Shown here in pieces: positions 20,499 to 32,340 of a stretch of DNA of 55,506 nt. The stretch comes from a bacterium. Lineage in GTDB: Bacteria; Sysuimicrobiota; Sysuimicrobiia; Sysuimicrobiales; Humicultoraceae. The translations under genes and the position numbers were made by a program. The DNA lies in the NCBI GenBank assembly GCA_031082185.1, contig JAVHLI010000014.1, positions 1-55,506 of the forward strand, given 5' to 3'. Position 1 is the first letter of the stretch; each line of letters opens with the position of its first letter. The notes under the pieces were generated by a model. The model had not been told where the DNA came from. It ran no database searches and was given only the letters and a program-made list of their open reading frames with translations.

Positions 20499-22583
20499 GT
20501 GGACATGGCCGCGCTCGCTACAATTCGGAACATTGGCATCGTCGCCCACATTGACGCCGGGAAAACTACAACTACCGAGCGCATCCTGTTCTACACGGGC
20601 CGGGTGCACCGGCTGGGAGAGGTAGACGAGGGCTCCGCGACCATGGATTGGATGATCCAGGAGCGGGAGCGTGGGATTACCATTACCTCCGCGGCCACCA
20701 CCTGCGAGTGGCGGGACCACCGGATCAACATCATTGATACTCCCGGTCACGTGGACTTCACCATGGAGGTTGAGCGCTCGATGCGCGTGCTGGACGGCGC
20801 CGTCGTGCTGCTTTCCGCGGTAGAGGGTGTGCAGCCGCAGTCGGAGACCGTCTGGCGCCAGGCGGAACGCTACCGGGTTCCCCGGATCATCTACATCAAC
20901 AAGATGGACCGGACCGGGGCCGATTTTCTCCGAACGGTCGAGATGATTCGCGAGCGGTTGGGGGCTGTGCCGGTACCGGTGCAACTCCCGATCGGCGCCG
21001 AGGACGGCTTCCAGGGCGTGGTTGACCTCATCCGCATGAAGTCCACGATCTACCTGGACGACCTGGGCACGCGATCTGACGAGACCGACACCCCCGAGGG
21101 GCCGCGCGAGCTGGCTGAGCAGTTCCGCGAGAGGCTGATCGAGACCGCAGCCGACCTGGACGACGCCATCGCCGTGAAGTACCTCGATGGTGCGCCGATC
21201 GGCGAGGAGGAGTTGCGCGCCGCCCTCCGGCGAGGCACGATCGCGGGGCGCATCATCCCAGTGTTGTGCGGCAGCTCGTTCCGAAACAAGGGAGTGCAGC
21301 CGCTGCTGGACTCCGTGATTGACTACCTGCCGTCCCCCCTGGACATGCCCCCGGTAACGGGAGTGGACAAGAAGACAGGGCAAGCGGTTCAGCGGTTGGC
21401 CGATCCCTCCGGGCCTCTGGCGGCGCTGGCGTTTAAGATCATCTCCGATCCCTATGTGGGTAAGCTTACTTACTTCCGTGTGTACTCGGGGACGCTCCGC
21501 GCCGGGTCGTACGTGTTCAACGCGAACAAGGCTCAGAAGGAACGGATTTCCCGCATCCTGCAGATGCATGCAAACCATCGTGAGGATATCTCCGAGGTGT
21601 CGGCGGGCAACGTGGTCGCGGCGGTAGGCCTGCGCATCACCGCTACGGGCGACACGCTGTGCGATGAGGATGCACCGTTGGTGCTGGAGTCCATGCACTT
21701 TCCAGACCCGGTCATTTCGGTGGCGGTGGAGCCCAAGACAAGGGCCGATGAGGAGAAGCTCACGGCGTCGCTGGCACGCCTCACGGAGGAGGATCCGACC
21801 TTCCGCGTGCGCTTCGATTCCGAGACCGGCCAGACCGTCATCTCCGGTATGGGTGAGCTTCACCTGGAGATCATCGTGGACCGCCTGCTGCGCGAGTTCA
21901 AGGTGGGAGCCAACGTGGGCCGGCCGCAGGTCGCGTACAAGGAGACCATCCGGCAGGCGGCAAAGGGCGTGGGCCGGTACATACGGCAGACCGGCGGCCG
22001 CGGGCAGTACGGCCACGCGGTCGTGGAGTTGGAACCGCTGGGACGCGGTGGCGGTTTTGAGTTCGTCGACAAGATCACGGGCGGCGACATCCCCCGGGAG
22101 TTCATACGCCCGGTGGGGGTTGGGATCCGTGAAGCCGCTGAGGGCGGCGTGCTGGCCGGCTACCCGGTCATTGACTTCCGCGCCACCCTGGTGGACGGCT
22201 CGTACCACGAGGTGGACTCGAGCGAGATGGCGTTCAAGATCGCCGGTTCGCTCGCTTTCAAGGAAGCGGCCTTGCGCGCCAAGCCGGTGCTCCTGGAGCC
22301 CATGATGCGGATCGAGGTAGTGACGCCCGAGGTATACACGGGCGACGTCATCGGAGACCTCAACTCCAGGCGCGGGCGCATAGAGGGCATGGAGGCTCAG
22401 GGGCCGCTGCAGGTCGTCCGGGCGATTATCCCGTTGGCGGAGATGTTTGGGTACGCGACGACGCTGCGCTCGGCCAGCCAGGGGCGCGCCACATACTCGA
22501 TGGAGCCCTCGCACTACGAGGAGGTCCCCGGTAGCGTTGCCGACGCGGTCCGCGCCCGTTCAGGCGTGGGCGTGCGGGCGTAG
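20499..22583 (+). CDS. fusA: elongation factor G
   Basis: A translocase GTPase of about 694 residues. The G domain shows the P-loop AHIDAGKTT, switch region [19 protein letters not shown] and NKMDRTGA; domains II-V follow, with [14 protein letters not shown] in domain IV. GTG 20499 has GGGAG 8 bases upstream and gives a normal N-terminus close to [16 protein letters not shown] 20460 overlaps the rpsG stop and would add 13 residues; ATG 20505 is also possible. It sits in standard str-operon order. Confidence 0.95.
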   Translation: MDMAALATIRNIGIVAHIDAGKTTTTERILFYTGRVHRLGEVDEGSATMDWMIQERERGITITSAATTCEWRDHRINIIDTPGHVDFTMEVERSMRVLDGAVVLLSAVEGVQPQSETVWRQAERYRVPRIIYINKMDRTGADFLRTVEMIRERLGAVPVPVQLPIGAEDGFQGVVDLIRMKSTIYLDDLGTRSDETDTPEGPRELAEQFRERLIETAADLDDAIAVKYLDGAPIGEEELRAALRRGTIAGRIIPVLCGSSFRNKGVQPLLDSVIDYLPSPLDMPPVTGVDKKTGQAVQRLADPSGPLAALAFKIISDPYVGKLTYFRVYSGTLRAGSYVFNANKAQKERISRILQMHANHREDISEVSAGNVVAAVGLRITATGDTLCDEDAPLVLESMHFPDPVISVAVEPKTRADEEKLTASLARLTEEDPTFRVRFDSETGQTVISGMGELHLEIIVDRLLREFKVGANVGRPQVAYKETIRQAAKGVGRYIRQTGGRGQYGHAVVELEPLGRGGGFEFVDKITGGDIPREFIRPVGVGIREAAEGGVLAGYPVIDFRATLVDGSYHEVDSSEMAFKIAGSLAFKEAALRAKPVLLEPMMRIEVVTPEVYTGDVIGDLNSRRGRIEGMEAQGPLQVVRAIIPLAEMFGYATTLRSASQGRATYSMEPSHYEEVPGSVADAVRARSGVGVRA

Positions 22584-22605
22584 GACTTGAGAGGAGCCAC
22601 CGACG

Positions 22606-23823
<1,218 letters not shown>

Positions 23824-23827
23824 AGGG

Positions 23828-24139
23828 ATGGCGGTGGCGCAGAAGATTCGCATAAAGCTCAGGGCCTTCGACCACAAGGTCCTCGACCAGTCGGCCGAGA
23901 AGATCGTCAGCGTGGTGCGCAAGTCCGGGGCGCGGGTCAGCGGCCCGGTCCCGTTGCCGACCAACCGCAGCGCCTTCTGTGTCATCCGGTCCCCGCATGT
24001 CGATAAGGATTCGATGGAGCACTTCGAGATTCGGACCCATCGGCGCCTGATCGATATCCTTGACCCCACGCAGAAGACGGTGGACGAGCTCATGCACCTC
24101 GACCTTCCCGCGGGCGTTGACATTGAGATCAAGTTGTAG
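23828..24139 (+). CDS. rpsJ: 30S ribosomal protein S10 (uS10)
   Basis: A 103-residue S10 with [61 protein letters not shown] and [12 protein letters not shown] in outline. The GGAGG inside the end of tuf lies 10 bases before the start, so translation is probably coupled to tuf. S10 also acts as NusE in antitermination. Confidence 0.97.
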   Translation: MAVAQKIRIKLRAFDHKVLDQSAEKIVSVVRKSGARVSGPVPLPTNRSAFCVIRSPHVDKDSMEHFEIRTHRRLIDILDPTQKTVDELMHLDLPAGVDIEIKL

Positions 24140-24151
24140 GAGTTGCAGGAG

Positions 24152-24766
24152 ATGACGGCCATTCTTGGACGGAAGCTCGGCATGACCCGTATCTTCGACG
24201 ACGAAGGGGCCAGCATCGCAGTGACGGTTATCGAGGCGGGTCCTTGCGTCGTAGTGGACGCCCGAACGCTCGAGCGCGACGGCTACGCCGCGATGCGGGT
24301 GGCCTTTGAGCCCGTGCCCGACCGTAAGGTGAACCGCCCGATGAAGGGCGTGTTCGCTAAGCTAAAGATGGCGCCCCATCGGGTGATCCGAGAGCTGCCA
24401 CTGCCTGAGGGAGGGGTAGTTCCTGGGCAGGTTATCACCGTCGAGGAGTTTTCCCCCGGGCAGATCGTGGACGTAACCGGCACCAGCATCGGGCACGGAT
24501 TCACCGGCGCGATGAAACGGCACGGTTTCAGCGGCCAGCGAGACTCGCACGGCGTGTCACTGATGCACCGCGCGATAGGCTCCATCGGATCGTCGGATAT
24601 CGCTCGAGTGTTTCCCGGCAAGCGGATGGCCGGACGCCACGGTAACAAGCGGGTGACCGTGCAGAAGCTTCGCGTGGTCCGCGTGGATCCAAAGAACAAC
24701 CTGCTGCTGCTACGCGGCGCCACGCCGGGCATTCGGGGGGCGCTGCTGATGGTGAGGAGCGCATGA
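24152..24766 (+). CDS. rplC: 50S ribosomal protein L3 (uL3)
   Basis: A 204-residue L3 beginning MTAILGRKLGMTRIFDDEG. Conserved blocks include GTSIGHGFTGAMKRHGFSGQRDSHG and [23 protein letters not shown] 9 bases upstream supports ATG 24152; TTG 24143 is less likely. Its end overlaps rplD by 4 bases. Confidence 0.96.
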   Translation: MTAILGRKLGMTRIFDDEGASIAVTVIEAGPCVVVDARTLERDGYAAMRVAFEPVPDRKVNRPMKGVFAKLKMAPHRVIRELPLPEGGVVPGQVITVEEFSPGQIVDVTGTSIGHGFTGAMKRHGFSGQRDSHGVSLMHRAIGSIGSSDIARVFPGKRMAGRHGNKRVTVQKLRVVRVDPKNNLLLLRGATPGIRGALLMVRSA

Positions 24767-25401
24767 CGACCATGATGCCCAAGGCCACCGCCTTTGACGT
24801 GACCGGCGCGCCCGCCGGCGAGATCGAGCTGCCCGCGGCGCTCTTTGGCCTGCGGCCAAACCGGGCCCTACTACACCGCGCGGTACTCGCCGAACTTGCC
24901 AACGCCCGTGCGGGTACGCACGCGACCCGCACCAAGGGCGAAGTCAGGGGAGGAGGCCGCAAGCCCTGGCGCCAGAAGGGCACTGGGCGCGCGCGAGCCG
25001 GAAGCCGGCGCTCTCCCCTCTGGACGGGCGGTGGGATCACCTTTGGCCCGCAGCCTCGCGATTACTCTCAGAAGCTCTCCAAGCAGGAGCGGGGTTTGGC
25101 CCTGCGATCGGCGCTGTCGGCCCAGGCCCAAGCGGGCCGAATCGTGATCCTGGAGCGTCTGGCCGGCGGCGAGCCCAAGACGAAGTCCCTGGCGGCGCTG
25201 CTGGAGGCGGTGGGGGTGCGTCCCCCGGCGGTTATCGTTGTGGCCGACGCCGAGAAGGATCTGGTACGGGCCGCGGCCAACCTGCGGGGCGCCCGCGTGC
25301 TCTCTGCCCGGCGCCTTGCGGTTCGTCACCTGTTGGTGCCGCGCCCCCTGGTGATCACACAATCGGCTCTGGCCGTGTTGCAGGAGGCATGGGGATCGTG
25401 A
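24763..25401 (+). CDS. rplD: 50S ribosomal protein L4 (uL4)
   Basis: A 212-residue L4. The exit-tunnel loop is visible as TKGEVRGGGRKPWRQKGTGRARAGSRRSPLWTGGGITFGP (key KPWRQKGTGRAR). ATGA couples it to rplC, and it overlaps the start region of rplW. L4 represses the S10 operon in E. coli; no comparable leader is evident here because rpsJ abuts tuf. Confidence 0.96.
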   Translation: MTTMMPKATAFDVTGAPAGEIELPAALFGLRPNRALLHRAVLAELANARAGTHATRTKGEVRGGGRKPWRQKGTGRARAGSRRSPLWTGGGITFGPQPRDYSQKLSKQERGLALRSALSAQAQAGRIVILERLAGGEPKTKSLAALLEAVGVRPPAVIVVADAEKDLVRAAANLRGARVLSARRLAVRHLLVPRPLVITQSALAVLQEAWGS

Positions 25402-25682
25402 ACCCGCGCGAGATCATCCGCCGCCCGATTCTGACCGAAAAGAGCCTGCGCGGCAACGAGGGCGGAAAGTACACGTTCGAGATCGCGCGCGGCGCGAACA
25501 AGATCGCCGTGAAGCAGGCGGTGGAAGCGATCTTCTCGGTGCGCGTGCGTCAGGTCAACGTGATCAACATCCCAGGGCGCACGCGCCGGAGGGGCCGGTA
25601 CGAGTTCGTCTCACCCGGCATGCGTAAGGCCGTGGTCACGCTGGCCCCGGGCAACAAGATAGACCTGGAGAGCATGACGTAG
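25398..25682 (+). CDS. rplW: 50S ribosomal protein L23 (uL23)
   Basis: L23 of about 94 residues: NPREIIRRPILTEKSLRGNEGGKYTFEIARGANKIAVKQAVEAIF in outline, followed by the VNVINIPGRTRRRGRY loop. GTG 25398 is preferred because AGGAGG (25382-25387) lies 10 bases upstream and GTGA overlaps the rplD stop; ATG 25389 is the alternative. L23 surrounds the tunnel exit and binds trigger factor and SRP. Confidence 0.95.
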   Translation: MNPREIIRRPILTEKSLRGNEGGKYTFEIARGANKIAVKQAVEAIFSVRVRQVNVINIPGRTRRRGRYEFVSPGMRKAVVTLAPGNKIDLESMT

Positions 25683-25703
25683 GCCGACGGCTGGGAGGCC
25701 ACG

Positions 25704-26528
25704 ATGGGAATCAAGAAGTTCAAACCAACGACGCCGGGGCGGCGGTTTGGGAGCGTCTCGAGCTTCGAGGAGATTACGAAGACCAGGCCCGAACGGCCGC
25801 TTCTGGAGCCGTTGCGCCGGCGCGCGGGCCGCAACGGGCAGGGTAAGGTGACCGTGCGCCACCAGGGCGGGGGGCACAAGCGACGTTACCGGGTCATTGA
25901 CTTCAAGCGCGACAAGGACGGAATCCCCGCCCGCGTGGCGGCGGTGGAGTACGATCCCAACCGGTCGGCGCGCCTCGCGCTGTTGCACTATGCCGACGGC
26001 GAGAAGCGCTACATCTTGGCGCCGGTGGGCCTGCGCGTTGGGGACACGGTGTCCTCCGGCCCGCAGGCCGACATCCGCCCCGGCAATGCGTTGCCGCTGC
26101 GGGCGATTCCGGTGGGCACCGTGGTTCACAACATTGAGTTGATGCCCTCACGGGGCGGCCAGATGGTGCGGGCCGCCGGCGCGGGCGCGCAGGTCATGGC
26201 AAAGGAAGGGAAAGTGGCGCACATCCGGTTGCCTTCGGGCGAGGTTAGGCTGGTGCCGCTGGACTGTACTGCCACCATCGGCCAGGTCGGCAATGTGGAC
26301 CACGATGCCACCAAGCTCGGCAAGGCCGGGAGATCGCGGTGGCTGGGCCGCAGGCCCTCCGTCCGCGGCGTGGCCATGGATCCGTCCAGCCACCCGCACG
26401 GGGGCGGGGAAGGACGGTCCCCGATCGGGATGCCGGGGCCGGTTACTCCGTGGGGCAAGCCCACGCTGGGGTACAAGACGCGCAAGGCCAAGCGCTCCGA
26501 CGCGGTGATCGTGAAGCGGCGCAAGTAG
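25704..26528 (+). CDS. rplB: 50S ribosomal protein L2 (uL2)
   Basis: A 274-residue L2 starting [25 protein letters not shown]. It contains [20 protein letters not shown], and the peptidyl-transferase-proximal region [29 protein letters not shown] with the conserved His (HPHGGGEG). SD GGGAGG is present. It follows the standard S10-operon order. Confidence 0.97.
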   Translation: MGIKKFKPTTPGRRFGSVSSFEEITKTRPERPLLEPLRRRAGRNGQGKVTVRHQGGGHKRRYRVIDFKRDKDGIPARVAAVEYDPNRSARLALLHYADGEKRYILAPVGLRVGDTVSSGPQADIRPGNALPLRAIPVGTVVHNIELMPSRGGQMVRAAGAGAQVMAKEGKVAHIRLPSGEVRLVPLDCTATIGQVGNVDHDATKLGKAGRSRWLGRRPSVRGVAMDPSSHPHGGGEGRSPIGMPGPVTPWGKPTLGYKTRKAKRSDAVIVKRRK

Positions 26529-26552
26529 GGCGAGGGAGGTCGGGCACGAGCC

Positions 26553-26837
26553 ATGGGACGATCGCAAAAGAAAGGGCCGTTTGCGGACCAGCACTTGGTC
26601 GAGAAGATCAAGGGCCTGAACCGATCTCGTGAGCGGCGCGTCATCAAGACCTGGTCGCGACGCTCGACCGTGCTACCCGATTTCATCGGGCACACGATTG
26701 CCGTATACGACGGCCGGAAACACGTTCCGGTATACGTTTCCGAGCAGATGGTGGGACACAAGCTCGGCGAGTTCGCGCCGACGCGCACGTTCAAGGGGCA
26801 CAGCGCTCACACCGAGCGCGCAACGACGCCGAAGTAG
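26553..26837 (+). CDS. rpsS: 30S ribosomal protein S19 (uS19)
   Basis: A 94-residue S19 beginning [19 protein letters not shown]. It has [47 protein letters not shown] in outline. It binds with S13 in the 30S head. Confidence 0.97.
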   Translation: MGRSQKKGPFADQHLVEKIKGLNRSRERRVIKTWSRRSTVLPDFIGHTIAVYDGRKHVPVYVSEQMVGHKLGEFAPTRTFKGHSAHTERATTPK

Positions 26838-26864
26838 GCCGCGGAGGACGACGGGAGGAACAGC

Positions 26865-27206
26865 ATGGAAGCCAAGGCGATCGCCAAGTACATCAGCATA
26901 TCGCCCCTGAAGGCACGGCGGGCGCTGGCGGTCCTGCGCGGGCTCCCGGTCCGAGAGGCCGAGGCTCGGCTGCTGGCTGCACCTGACATGGCCTCCAAGG
27001 CGGTGGCCAAGGTTCTGAAGTCGGCGGTGGCCAATGCCGAGAGCAACCACGAGATGGATGCCGATGACCTGATCGTAATGCGGACCTATGCCGACAAAGC
27101 GCCTGTGACCAAGCGGGTCACGCCGCGCGCGCGCGGGCGGGCGGACGTCATCACCAAGCGCAGCAGCCACATTACCGTCGTGGTGGGCGAGCGCGCGGGT
27201 CGGTAG
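26865..27206 (+). CDS. rplV: 50S ribosomal protein L22 (uL22)
   Basis: A 113-residue L22 beginning MEAKAIAKYISISPLKARRALAVLRG. The beta-hairpin reaching the exit tunnel includes YADKAPVTKRVTPRARGRADVITKRSSHITVVV. SD GGGAGG is present. The nascent-chain tunnel tip residues look ordinary. Confidence 0.97.
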   Translation: MEAKAIAKYISISPLKARRALAVLRGLPVREAEARLLAAPDMASKAVAKVLKSAVANAESNHEMDADDLIVMRTYADKAPVTKRVTPRARGRADVITKRSSHITVVVGERAGR

Positions 27207-27235
27207 GCTGGGTAGCGTAGTTCCGGAGGTGTGAG

Positions 27236-28000
27236 GTGGGGCAGAAGGTCAACCCAATCGGGCTGCGGGTCGGTATCATTCGGGACTGGGAGTCCCGATG
27301 GTATGCCCGGAACATGGCGGATCTGATCGAGGAAGATCAGAAGATCCGGCACATGATTAAGAAGAAGCTCCACCGCGCCGGAATCTCGCGCGTCGAGATC
27401 GAGAGGGCGGCAAACCGTGTCCGAGTCGTCATACACTCCGCGCGGCCCGGCATAATCATCGGGCGCGGCGGGACTGGGATTGATGCTCTCAAGAAGGAGC
27501 TGGATGCCCTGACCGGCCGGCAGATAATGCTGAGCGTGAACGAGGTGCGCCGGCCCGAGATCGAGGCACAGCTTGTCGCCGAGAACGTGGCGCAGCAGTT
27601 GGAGCGACGGATCGCCTACCGACGCGCCATGAAGCAGGCGGTTCAGCGCAGTCTCCGGGCAGGGGCCAAGGGCATACGCATCGCGTGCGGCGGACGGCTC
27701 GGCGGGTCCGAGATCGCGCGTTACGAATGGTACCGGGAAGGGCGCGTGCCCCTGCACACGCTCCGGGCCGACATTGACTACGGGATGGCCGAGGCGCTTA
27801 CCACGTACGGGCGCATCGGGGTCAAGGTCTGGATCTACCGGGGAGACCAGCTTCCCGAGAGCCGCCGGCATGAGCCCGAACACCGCCGGCCGCCCCGCCA
27901 TGAGCCGGCCGCAGGCGTTGGGCCCGTTGTGATTCCGAGCCGGACGGCGCCGGTTAGCGTGAGGAGGCAGGGCAGCGATGTTGATGCCCAAGCGGACTAA
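27236..28000 (+). CDS. rpsC: 30S ribosomal protein S3 (uS3)
   Basis: A 254-residue S3 with a GTG start after [31 protein letters not shown]. The KH domain includes [21 protein letters not shown]. The C-terminal domain has [32 protein letters not shown] basic tail of roughly 40 residues after [10 protein letters not shown] makes it longer than usual. It overlaps rplP by 23 bases. Confidence 0.96.
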   Translation: MGQKVNPIGLRVGIIRDWESRWYARNMADLIEEDQKIRHMIKKKLHRAGISRVEIERAANRVRVVIHSARPGIIIGRGGTGIDALKKELDALTGRQIMLSVNEVRRPEIEAQLVAENVAQQLERRIAYRRAMKQAVQRSLRAGAKGIRIACGGRLGGSEIARYEWYREGRVPLHTLRADIDYGMAEALTTYGRIGVKVWIYRGDQLPESRRHEPEHRRPPRHEPAAGVGPVVIPSRTAPVSVRRQGSDVDAQAD

Positions 28001-28391
28001 GTTCCGGAAGGCGCACCGGGGGAACATGGCCGGCAAGGTTCGCGCCGGTACCTCCGTGGCGTTCGGCGAGTACGGCCTTCAGGCACTGGACCCAGGCTGG
28101 GTTTCCAGCGCCCAGCTCGAGGCGGCCCGGCGCACGATTACCCGATTCATCAAGCGCGGGGGAAAGCTATGGATCAGGGTCTTTCCCGACAAGCCGGTCA
28201 CGAAGAAGCCGGCCGAGACGCGCATGGGCAGCGGCAAGGGGAACCCTGAGTTCTGGGTTGCCGTCGTCAGACCGGGCCGGATCCTGTTCGAGCTGGCCGG
28301 CGTGGCTGAGCCCCAGGCCCGGCAGGCGATGTCCCTGGCATCGCACAAGCTGCCGATCAAGACCCAGTTCATTTCCCGGGTGGTGGCCTGA
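27978..28391 (+). CDS. rplP: 50S ribosomal protein L16 (uL16)
   Basis: A 137-residue L16: [37 protein letters not shown], then [27 protein letters not shown] in outline. GAGGAGG at 27960-27966 supports ATG 27978; ATG 27984 is the alternative. L16 organises the tRNA acceptor-arm region at the A site. Confidence 0.96.
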   Translation: MLMPKRTKFRKAHRGNMAGKVRAGTSVAFGEYGLQALDPGWVSSAQLEAARRTITRFIKRGGKLWIRVFPDKPVTKKPAETRMGSGKGNPEFWVAVVRPGRILFELAGVAEPQARQAMSLASHKLPIKTQFISRVVA

Positions 28392-28393
28392 AG

Positions 28394-28588
28394 ATGAAGG
28401 CGAGCGTGCTACGGGAGATGATCCCGGCGGAGATCGAGAAGAAGCTCGATGAGGCGGAGCGCGAGTTATGGTCGCTGCGGATCAAGGTGTCCCAGCAGCG
28501 CAACACGGCGCGGATCCGCGAGCTGCGGCGCGACATCGCGCGCATGAAGACGGTGCTGGGCGGCCGCATGGCCGCAGGCCAGAAGTAG
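28394..28588 (+). CDS. rpmC: 50S ribosomal protein L29 (uL29)
   Basis: A 64-residue, two-helix L29: [55 protein letters not shown] in outline ([14 protein letters not shown]...[12 protein letters not shown]). It starts 2 bases after the rplP stop and so is translationally coupled. Confidence 0.95.
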   Translation: MKASVLREMIPAEIEKKLDEAERELWSLRIKVSQQRNTARIRELRRDIARMKTVLGGRMAAGQK

Positions 28589-28604
28589 GGTCGGAGGGTT
28601 GAGC

Positions 28605-28862
28605 ATGGAGGAGCGGGCGAGGCGCAAGAGCCAGGTGGGCGTTGTGACCAGCGACAAGATGGCTAAGACCGTGGTGGTGAAGATCGAGGTCGTGACACGC
28701 CACCCGCTCTACAAGAAGATCGTCCGGCGGTCCAAGACGCTCAAGGCTCACGATGAGCAGGGCACGGTTCATGTGGGTGATCGCGTCCGAATTGTGGAGA
28801 CGCGTCCTTTGTCCCGCGACAAACGGTGGCGGGTTGCTGAGATCATTGAGCGGGCGCGCTAG
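28605..28862 (+). CDS. rpsQ: 30S ribosomal protein S17 (uS17)
   Basis: An 85-residue S17 with [45 protein letters not shown] and the final [20 protein letters not shown] in outline. GGAGGG lies 6 bases before ATG 28605, which is preferred to TTG 28599. Confidence 0.96.
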   Translation: MEERARRKSQVGVVTSDKMAKTVVVKIEVVTRHPLYKKIVRRSKTLKAHDEQGTVHVGDRVRIVETRPLSRDKRWRVAEIIERAR

Positions 28863-28889
28863 GCGCGCGGGCTGGACTGAGGTGGAGCC

Positions 28890-29258
28890 ATGATTCAACA
28901 AGAGAGCCGATTGAAGGTGGCGGACAACACCGGCGCGCGCCAGCTGCTTTGCATTCGCGTCCTGGGAGGGTCCCACAGGCGATACGCCAGCGTGGGGGAC
29001 ATCATCGTGGCAACGGTGAAGCAGGCCATCCCCAACAGCCCCGTCAAGAAGGGGGAGGTCGTTCGGGCAGTCGTCGTGCGCACCCGGAAGGAATTGCGCC
29101 GTCACGACGGGTCCTACATACGGTTCGACGACAACGCGGCGGTGCTGTTGTCCGATGCCACTAATCCCCGGGGCACTCGCATCTTCGGGCCGGTTGCGCG
29201 CGAACTCCGAGAGAAGCAGTTCATGAAGATCATCTCGCTCGCGCCTGAAGTGCTGTAG
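28890..29258 (+). CDS. rplN: 50S ribosomal protein L14 (uL14)
   Basis: A 122-residue L14: [65 protein letters not shown] in outline, ending [24 protein letters not shown]. Length and motifs are standard; it lies at the subunit interface. Confidence 0.97.
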   Translation: MIQQESRLKVADNTGARQLLCIRVLGGSHRRYASVGDIIVATVKQAIPNSPVKKGEVVRAVVVRTRKELRRHDGSYIRFDDNAAVLLSDATNPRGTRIFGPVARELREKQFMKIISLAPEVL

Positions 29259-29285
29259 TAGCGGATTCGGACGGAGGCAGGGACG

Positions 29286-29627
29286 ATGGTGGTAGCAACG
29301 GTGCATGTACGGCTTCACCTCCGCAAGGGCGACATGGTGGAGGTGACCGGCGGCAAGTTCAGCGGAAAGCGGGGCAAGGTGCTTCGGGTTGTGCCCCGCG
29401 ACGAGCGAGCCATCGTCGAGGGCGTCAACATCGTGAAGCGACACGTGAAGCCCAGCCGCAAGTCGCCCCAGGGCGGCATAGTGCCCAAAGAGGCGCCGAT
29501 TCCGGTGGCGCGGTTGATGATCGTGTGCTCCAGGTGCGGGGAGGCCTCGCGGGTCGGACACCGGTACTTGGGAGACGGGACGAAGGTTAGGTACTGCAAG
29601 CGCTGCAAGGAGCAGATGGACAAGTAG
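29286..29627 (+). CDS. rplX: 50S ribosomal protein L24 (uL24)
   Basis: A 113-residue L24. The KOW motif reads LRKGDMVEVTGGKFSGKRGKVLRV, followed by VEGVNIVKRHVKPS and PKEAPIPVARLMIV. The C-terminal CSRCGEASR...RYCKRC supplies four Cys in two CxxC pairs, a metal-ribbon type of L24. It acts early in 50S assembly. Confidence 0.96.
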   Translation: MVVATVHVRLHLRKGDMVEVTGGKFSGKRGKVLRVVPRDERAIVEGVNIVKRHVKPSRKSPQGGIVPKEAPIPVARLMIVCSRCGEASRVGHRYLGDGTKVRYCKRCKEQMDK

Positions 29628-29652
29628 GCGGCGGGCAGGAGCGAGGAGATAG

Positions 29653-30219
29653 ATGGCAACTCGGCTGAAAGAACGATACCAGACGGATGTCGTGCCGAAG
29701 ATGCTCGAGCGGTTTCAGTATCGCAACCGCATGGAGGTCCCACGGCTCGAGAAGGTCGTAATCAACGTGCGCGTGGGCGGCGCGGTGGCTGACCCCCGGC
29801 TGATCGACAAGGTTGTCGAGGACATTGTGGCGATCGCCGGCCAGCGCCCCGTGGTCACGAAGGCCCGCAGGTCCATCGCGGCGTTCAAGCTGCGCCAGGG
29901 CATGCCGATCGGCGTGAAGGTGACGCTGCGCGGCGACCGGATGTACTACTTCCTGGACAAGCTCCTGAACATTGCCCTGCCGCGGATCAAGGACTTCAAG
30001 GGCGTTTCCGAGCGTGCGTTCGACGGCCGCGGCAACCTGAACCTGGGTCTCAAGGAGCAGCTGATCTTTCCCGAGATCGAGTACGACAAGGTTGACAAGA
30101 TTCGCGGGATGGATGTGACGGTGGTAACCACCGCGCGTTCGGACGAGCAGGCGCGAGAGCTGCTCCGTCATCTGGGCCTCCCTCTTCGGGAGGCCGCACA
30201 GACTGTACCGGGCGCATAG
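29653..30219 (+). CDS. rplE: 50S ribosomal protein L5 (uL5)
   Basis: A 188-residue L5: [42 protein letters not shown] in outline, then [41 protein letters not shown]. It binds 5S rRNA in the central protuberance. SD GAGGAG is present. Confidence 0.97.
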   Translation: MATRLKERYQTDVVPKMLERFQYRNRMEVPRLEKVVINVRVGGAVADPRLIDKVVEDIVAIAGQRPVVTKARRSIAAFKLRQGMPIGVKVTLRGDRMYYFLDKLLNIALPRIKDFKGVSERAFDGRGNLNLGLKEQLIFPEIEYDKVDKIRGMDVTVVTTARSDEQARELLRHLGLPLREAAQTVPGA

Positions 30220-30240
30220 GTCCGGAGGGGGAATCCGCGG

Positions 30241-30426
30241 GTGGCGAAAAAGTCGATGCTCGAGAAATGGAAGCGCACGCCGAAGTTCGCCGTGCGCAAG
30301 TATAGCCGGTGCCGCCGGTGCGGTCGGCCACGTGCCGTCTACCGGCGCCTGGGGTTGTGCCGGTTGTGTCTGCGGCAGCTGGCGTACCGGGGCGAGATCC
30401 CTGGGATGATGAAGGCAAGCTGGTAA
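30241..30426 (+). CDS. rpsN: 30S ribosomal protein S14, zinc type (uS14)
   Basis: A 61-residue short S14 with GTG start after [28 protein letters not shown] carries the four zinc-binding Cys of the C+ (type Z) form, and it ends [14 protein letters not shown]. The short zinc form is usual in Gram-positive and Thermus-type bacteria. Confidence 0.97.
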   Translation: MAKKSMLEKWKRTPKFAVRKYSRCRRCGRPRAVYRRLGLCRLCLRQLAYRGEIPGMMKASW

Positions 30427-30439
30427 GGGGGGTAACGCC

Positions 30440-30844
30440 GTGGGTGGAGTGGTCACGGATTCGATAGCGGACATGCTGACCCGGCTGCGGAATGCGAACG
30501 CCGCCAAGCACGACAATGTCCTTGTTCCGGCAAGCCGGATGAAGCAGGAGATCGCCAAGATCCTGAAGGCGGAGGGTTTCATCGCCGACTTCCAGGTCGT
30601 CGAGCGCAAGCCGCAGAGCCAGTTGCGACTGCTGCTCCGCTATGGTCCCAAGCGCCAGCAGATTCTAACCGGTATCCGGCGCGTGAGCCGGCCTGGCCTG
30701 CGGTTCTATGCGAAGCGGCTGGCCGTTCCCCGGGTGAGGGGAGGGCTGGGCGTGGCAATCATTTCAACGTCCCGCGGGATCATGACCGACAAGGAAGCCC
30801 GTCAGAGCGGCGTGGGCGGGGAGGTCATCTGCTATGTTTGGTAG
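30440..30844 (+). CDS. rpsH: 30S ribosomal protein S8 (uS8)
   Basis: A 134-residue S8: VTDSIADMLTRLRNANAAKHDNVLVPASRMKQEIAKILKAEGFI in outline, ending IISTSRGIMTDKEARQSGVGGEVICYVW. AGGGGGG 7 bases upstream supports GTG 30440; GTG 30449 is possible. In E. coli S8 represses the spc operon by binding the rplE-region mRNA. Confidence 0.96.
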   Translation: MGGVVTDSIADMLTRLRNANAAKHDNVLVPASRMKQEIAKILKAEGFIADFQVVERKPQSQLRLLLRYGPKRQQILTGIRRVSRPGLRFYAKRLAVPRVRGGLGVAIISTSRGIMTDKEARQSGVGGEVICYVW

Positions 30845-30868
30845 TCAGTGGGCGGGGAGGGAGTAGCC

Positions 30869-31420
30869 ATGTCACGCATCGGGCGCATGCCCGTCACCCT
30901 GCCCGCGGGCGTAGACGTCACGGTGAGCGGCCGTAGCGTCGAGGTACGCGGCCCCAAGGGGAACCTGGCCCGCCAGATCCACCCCGACATGCGTGTCGCG
31001 GTCGAGGGCGGCGTCGTGACGGTTGCCCGGCCGACCGAGCAGAAGTTCCACCGCGCGCTGCATGGGCTGACCCGTGCGCTGATCGCCAACATGGTGAAGG
31101 GCGTGGTGGAGGGTTTCAGGATTGATCTGGAGATCCACGGCGTCGGATACAGGGCTACCAAGCAGGGGCGTGGGCTGGTTCTGCAGGTGGGGTATTCTCA
31201 CACCGTTGAGCTGACCCCGCCCGAGGGAGTAGAGTTGGTGATCCCGCAACCCAACCGGATCTCGGTGACCGGCAACGACAAGGAAGCGGTGGGACAGTTC
31301 GCGGCCACCCTGCGGGCGGTCCGGCGCCCAGATCCCTACAAGGGCAAAGGAATCCGGTACGCTGGAGAACGGTTGCGTCTGAAGGCCGGCAAGGCCGGGC
31401 GCACAGCCGGGAAGGCGTAG
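30869..31420 (+). CDS. rplF: 50S ribosomal protein L6 (uL6)
   Basis: A 183-residue L6: [37 protein letters not shown] in outline, then the second domain with [33 protein letters not shown] and [25 protein letters not shown] supports ATG 30869 over the upstream GTG at 30848. Confidence 0.97.
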   Translation: MSRIGRMPVTLPAGVDVTVSGRSVEVRGPKGNLARQIHPDMRVAVEGGVVTVARPTEQKFHRALHGLTRALIANMVKGVVEGFRIDLEIHGVGYRATKQGRGLVLQVGYSHTVELTPPEGVELVIPQPNRISVTGNDKEAVGQFAATLRAVRRPDPYKGKGIRYAGERLRLKAGKAGRTAGKA

Positions 31421-31439
31421 GGAGGTCAGAGAGAACGAG

Positions 31440-31808
31440 ATGTACACTCTACCCGATCGCAACGCCCTTCGACGCCGGAGGCACATGCGCTCCCGGCGGC
31501 GGTTGGCCGGCGTAGCCACCCGTCCACGTCTGTCCGTCTTTCGCAGCCTGAAGCAGATCTACGCACAGGTGATTGACGACCAGACCGGTCGGACGCTGGT
31601 GTCGGCCTCTACGCTGGATCCCGAGGTGCGCCCGCAGATCGCCGCAAAGAAGAAGACGGAAGCCGGCGCGGTGGTGGGCGAGGTGCTGGCCCGGCGCGCT
31701 CTGGCCAAAGGCATTGCCGCGGTGGTTTTCGACCGCGGAGGGTACCTCTACCATGGTCGCATCCGGGCGCTGGCAGAGGCGGCGCGGTCGGCCGGGCTGC
31801 AGTTCTAG
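31440..31808 (+). CDS. rplR: 50S ribosomal protein L18 (uL18)
   Basis: A 122-residue L18 with an Arg-rich N-terminus and [36 protein letters not shown] in outline, ending [28 protein letters not shown]. It binds 5S rRNA next to L5. Confidence 0.97.
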   Translation: MYTLPDRNALRRRRHMRSRRRLAGVATRPRLSVFRSLKQIYAQVIDDQTGRTLVSASTLDPEVRPQIAAKKKTEAGAVVGEVLARRALAKGIAAVVFDRGGYLYHGRIRALAEAARSAGLQF

Positions 31809-31826
31809 TGTCTCTGGAGGAGTGAC

Positions 31827-32339
31827 GTGCCGCAGCGCATCGATCCATCGTCCGTTAACCTGACCGTTGAAAAGGCGGTCTTCATCAACCGCGTCGCCAA
31901 GGTGACGAAGGGCGCGAAGCGATTCAAGTTCAGCGCTCTTGTGGTCGTGGGTGACGAGGACGGACACGTCGGGGTGGGCCTGGGGAAGGCCTCCGAGGTG
32001 CCCGACGCGATCCGCAAGGCGGTCGAGGATGCCAAGAAGGGGCTGATGAAGATCAGCCGGAACGGCACCACGATTCCACACGAGATCATAGGCGCCTACG
32101 GGGCGGCGCGTGTCCTTCTGCGGCCGGCCTCGCGGGGCACCGGGGTCATAGCCGGGGGGGCCGTACGGGCGGTGCTGGAAGCCGCCGGGATCAAGGACAT
32201 CCTGACCAAGGCGCTGGGCTCCACCAACTCCATCAACGTGGCCCGCGCAACGCTGGCCGGACTGGACGCGCTGCGTCTCTCGGAGGAGGCGGCGCGCCTG
32301 CGCGGCCGGCCGCTCGAGTCCGCGGCCCGGAGGGCCTAG
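31827..32339 (+). CDS. rpsE: 30S ribosomal protein S5 (uS5)
   Basis: A 170-residue S5 from GTG 31827 after [67 protein letters not shown] in outline, then [24 protein letters not shown]. The next gene, rplO, begins one base after its stop, leaving no room for rpmD (L30), which normally stands here. Confidence 0.97.
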   Translation: MPQRIDPSSVNLTVEKAVFINRVAKVTKGAKRFKFSALVVVGDEDGHVGVGLGKASEVPDAIRKAVEDAKKGLMKISRNGTTIPHEIIGAYGAARVLLRPASRGTGVIAGGAVRAVLEAAGIKDILTKALGSTNSINVARATLAGLDALRLSEEAARLRGRPLESAARRA

Positions 32340-32340
32340 G

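Noticed and set aside
24143-24151. TTG 24143 as the start of rplC
   Set aside because: The SD TAGGAG is better placed for ATG 24152, and L3 proteins begin at about this point.
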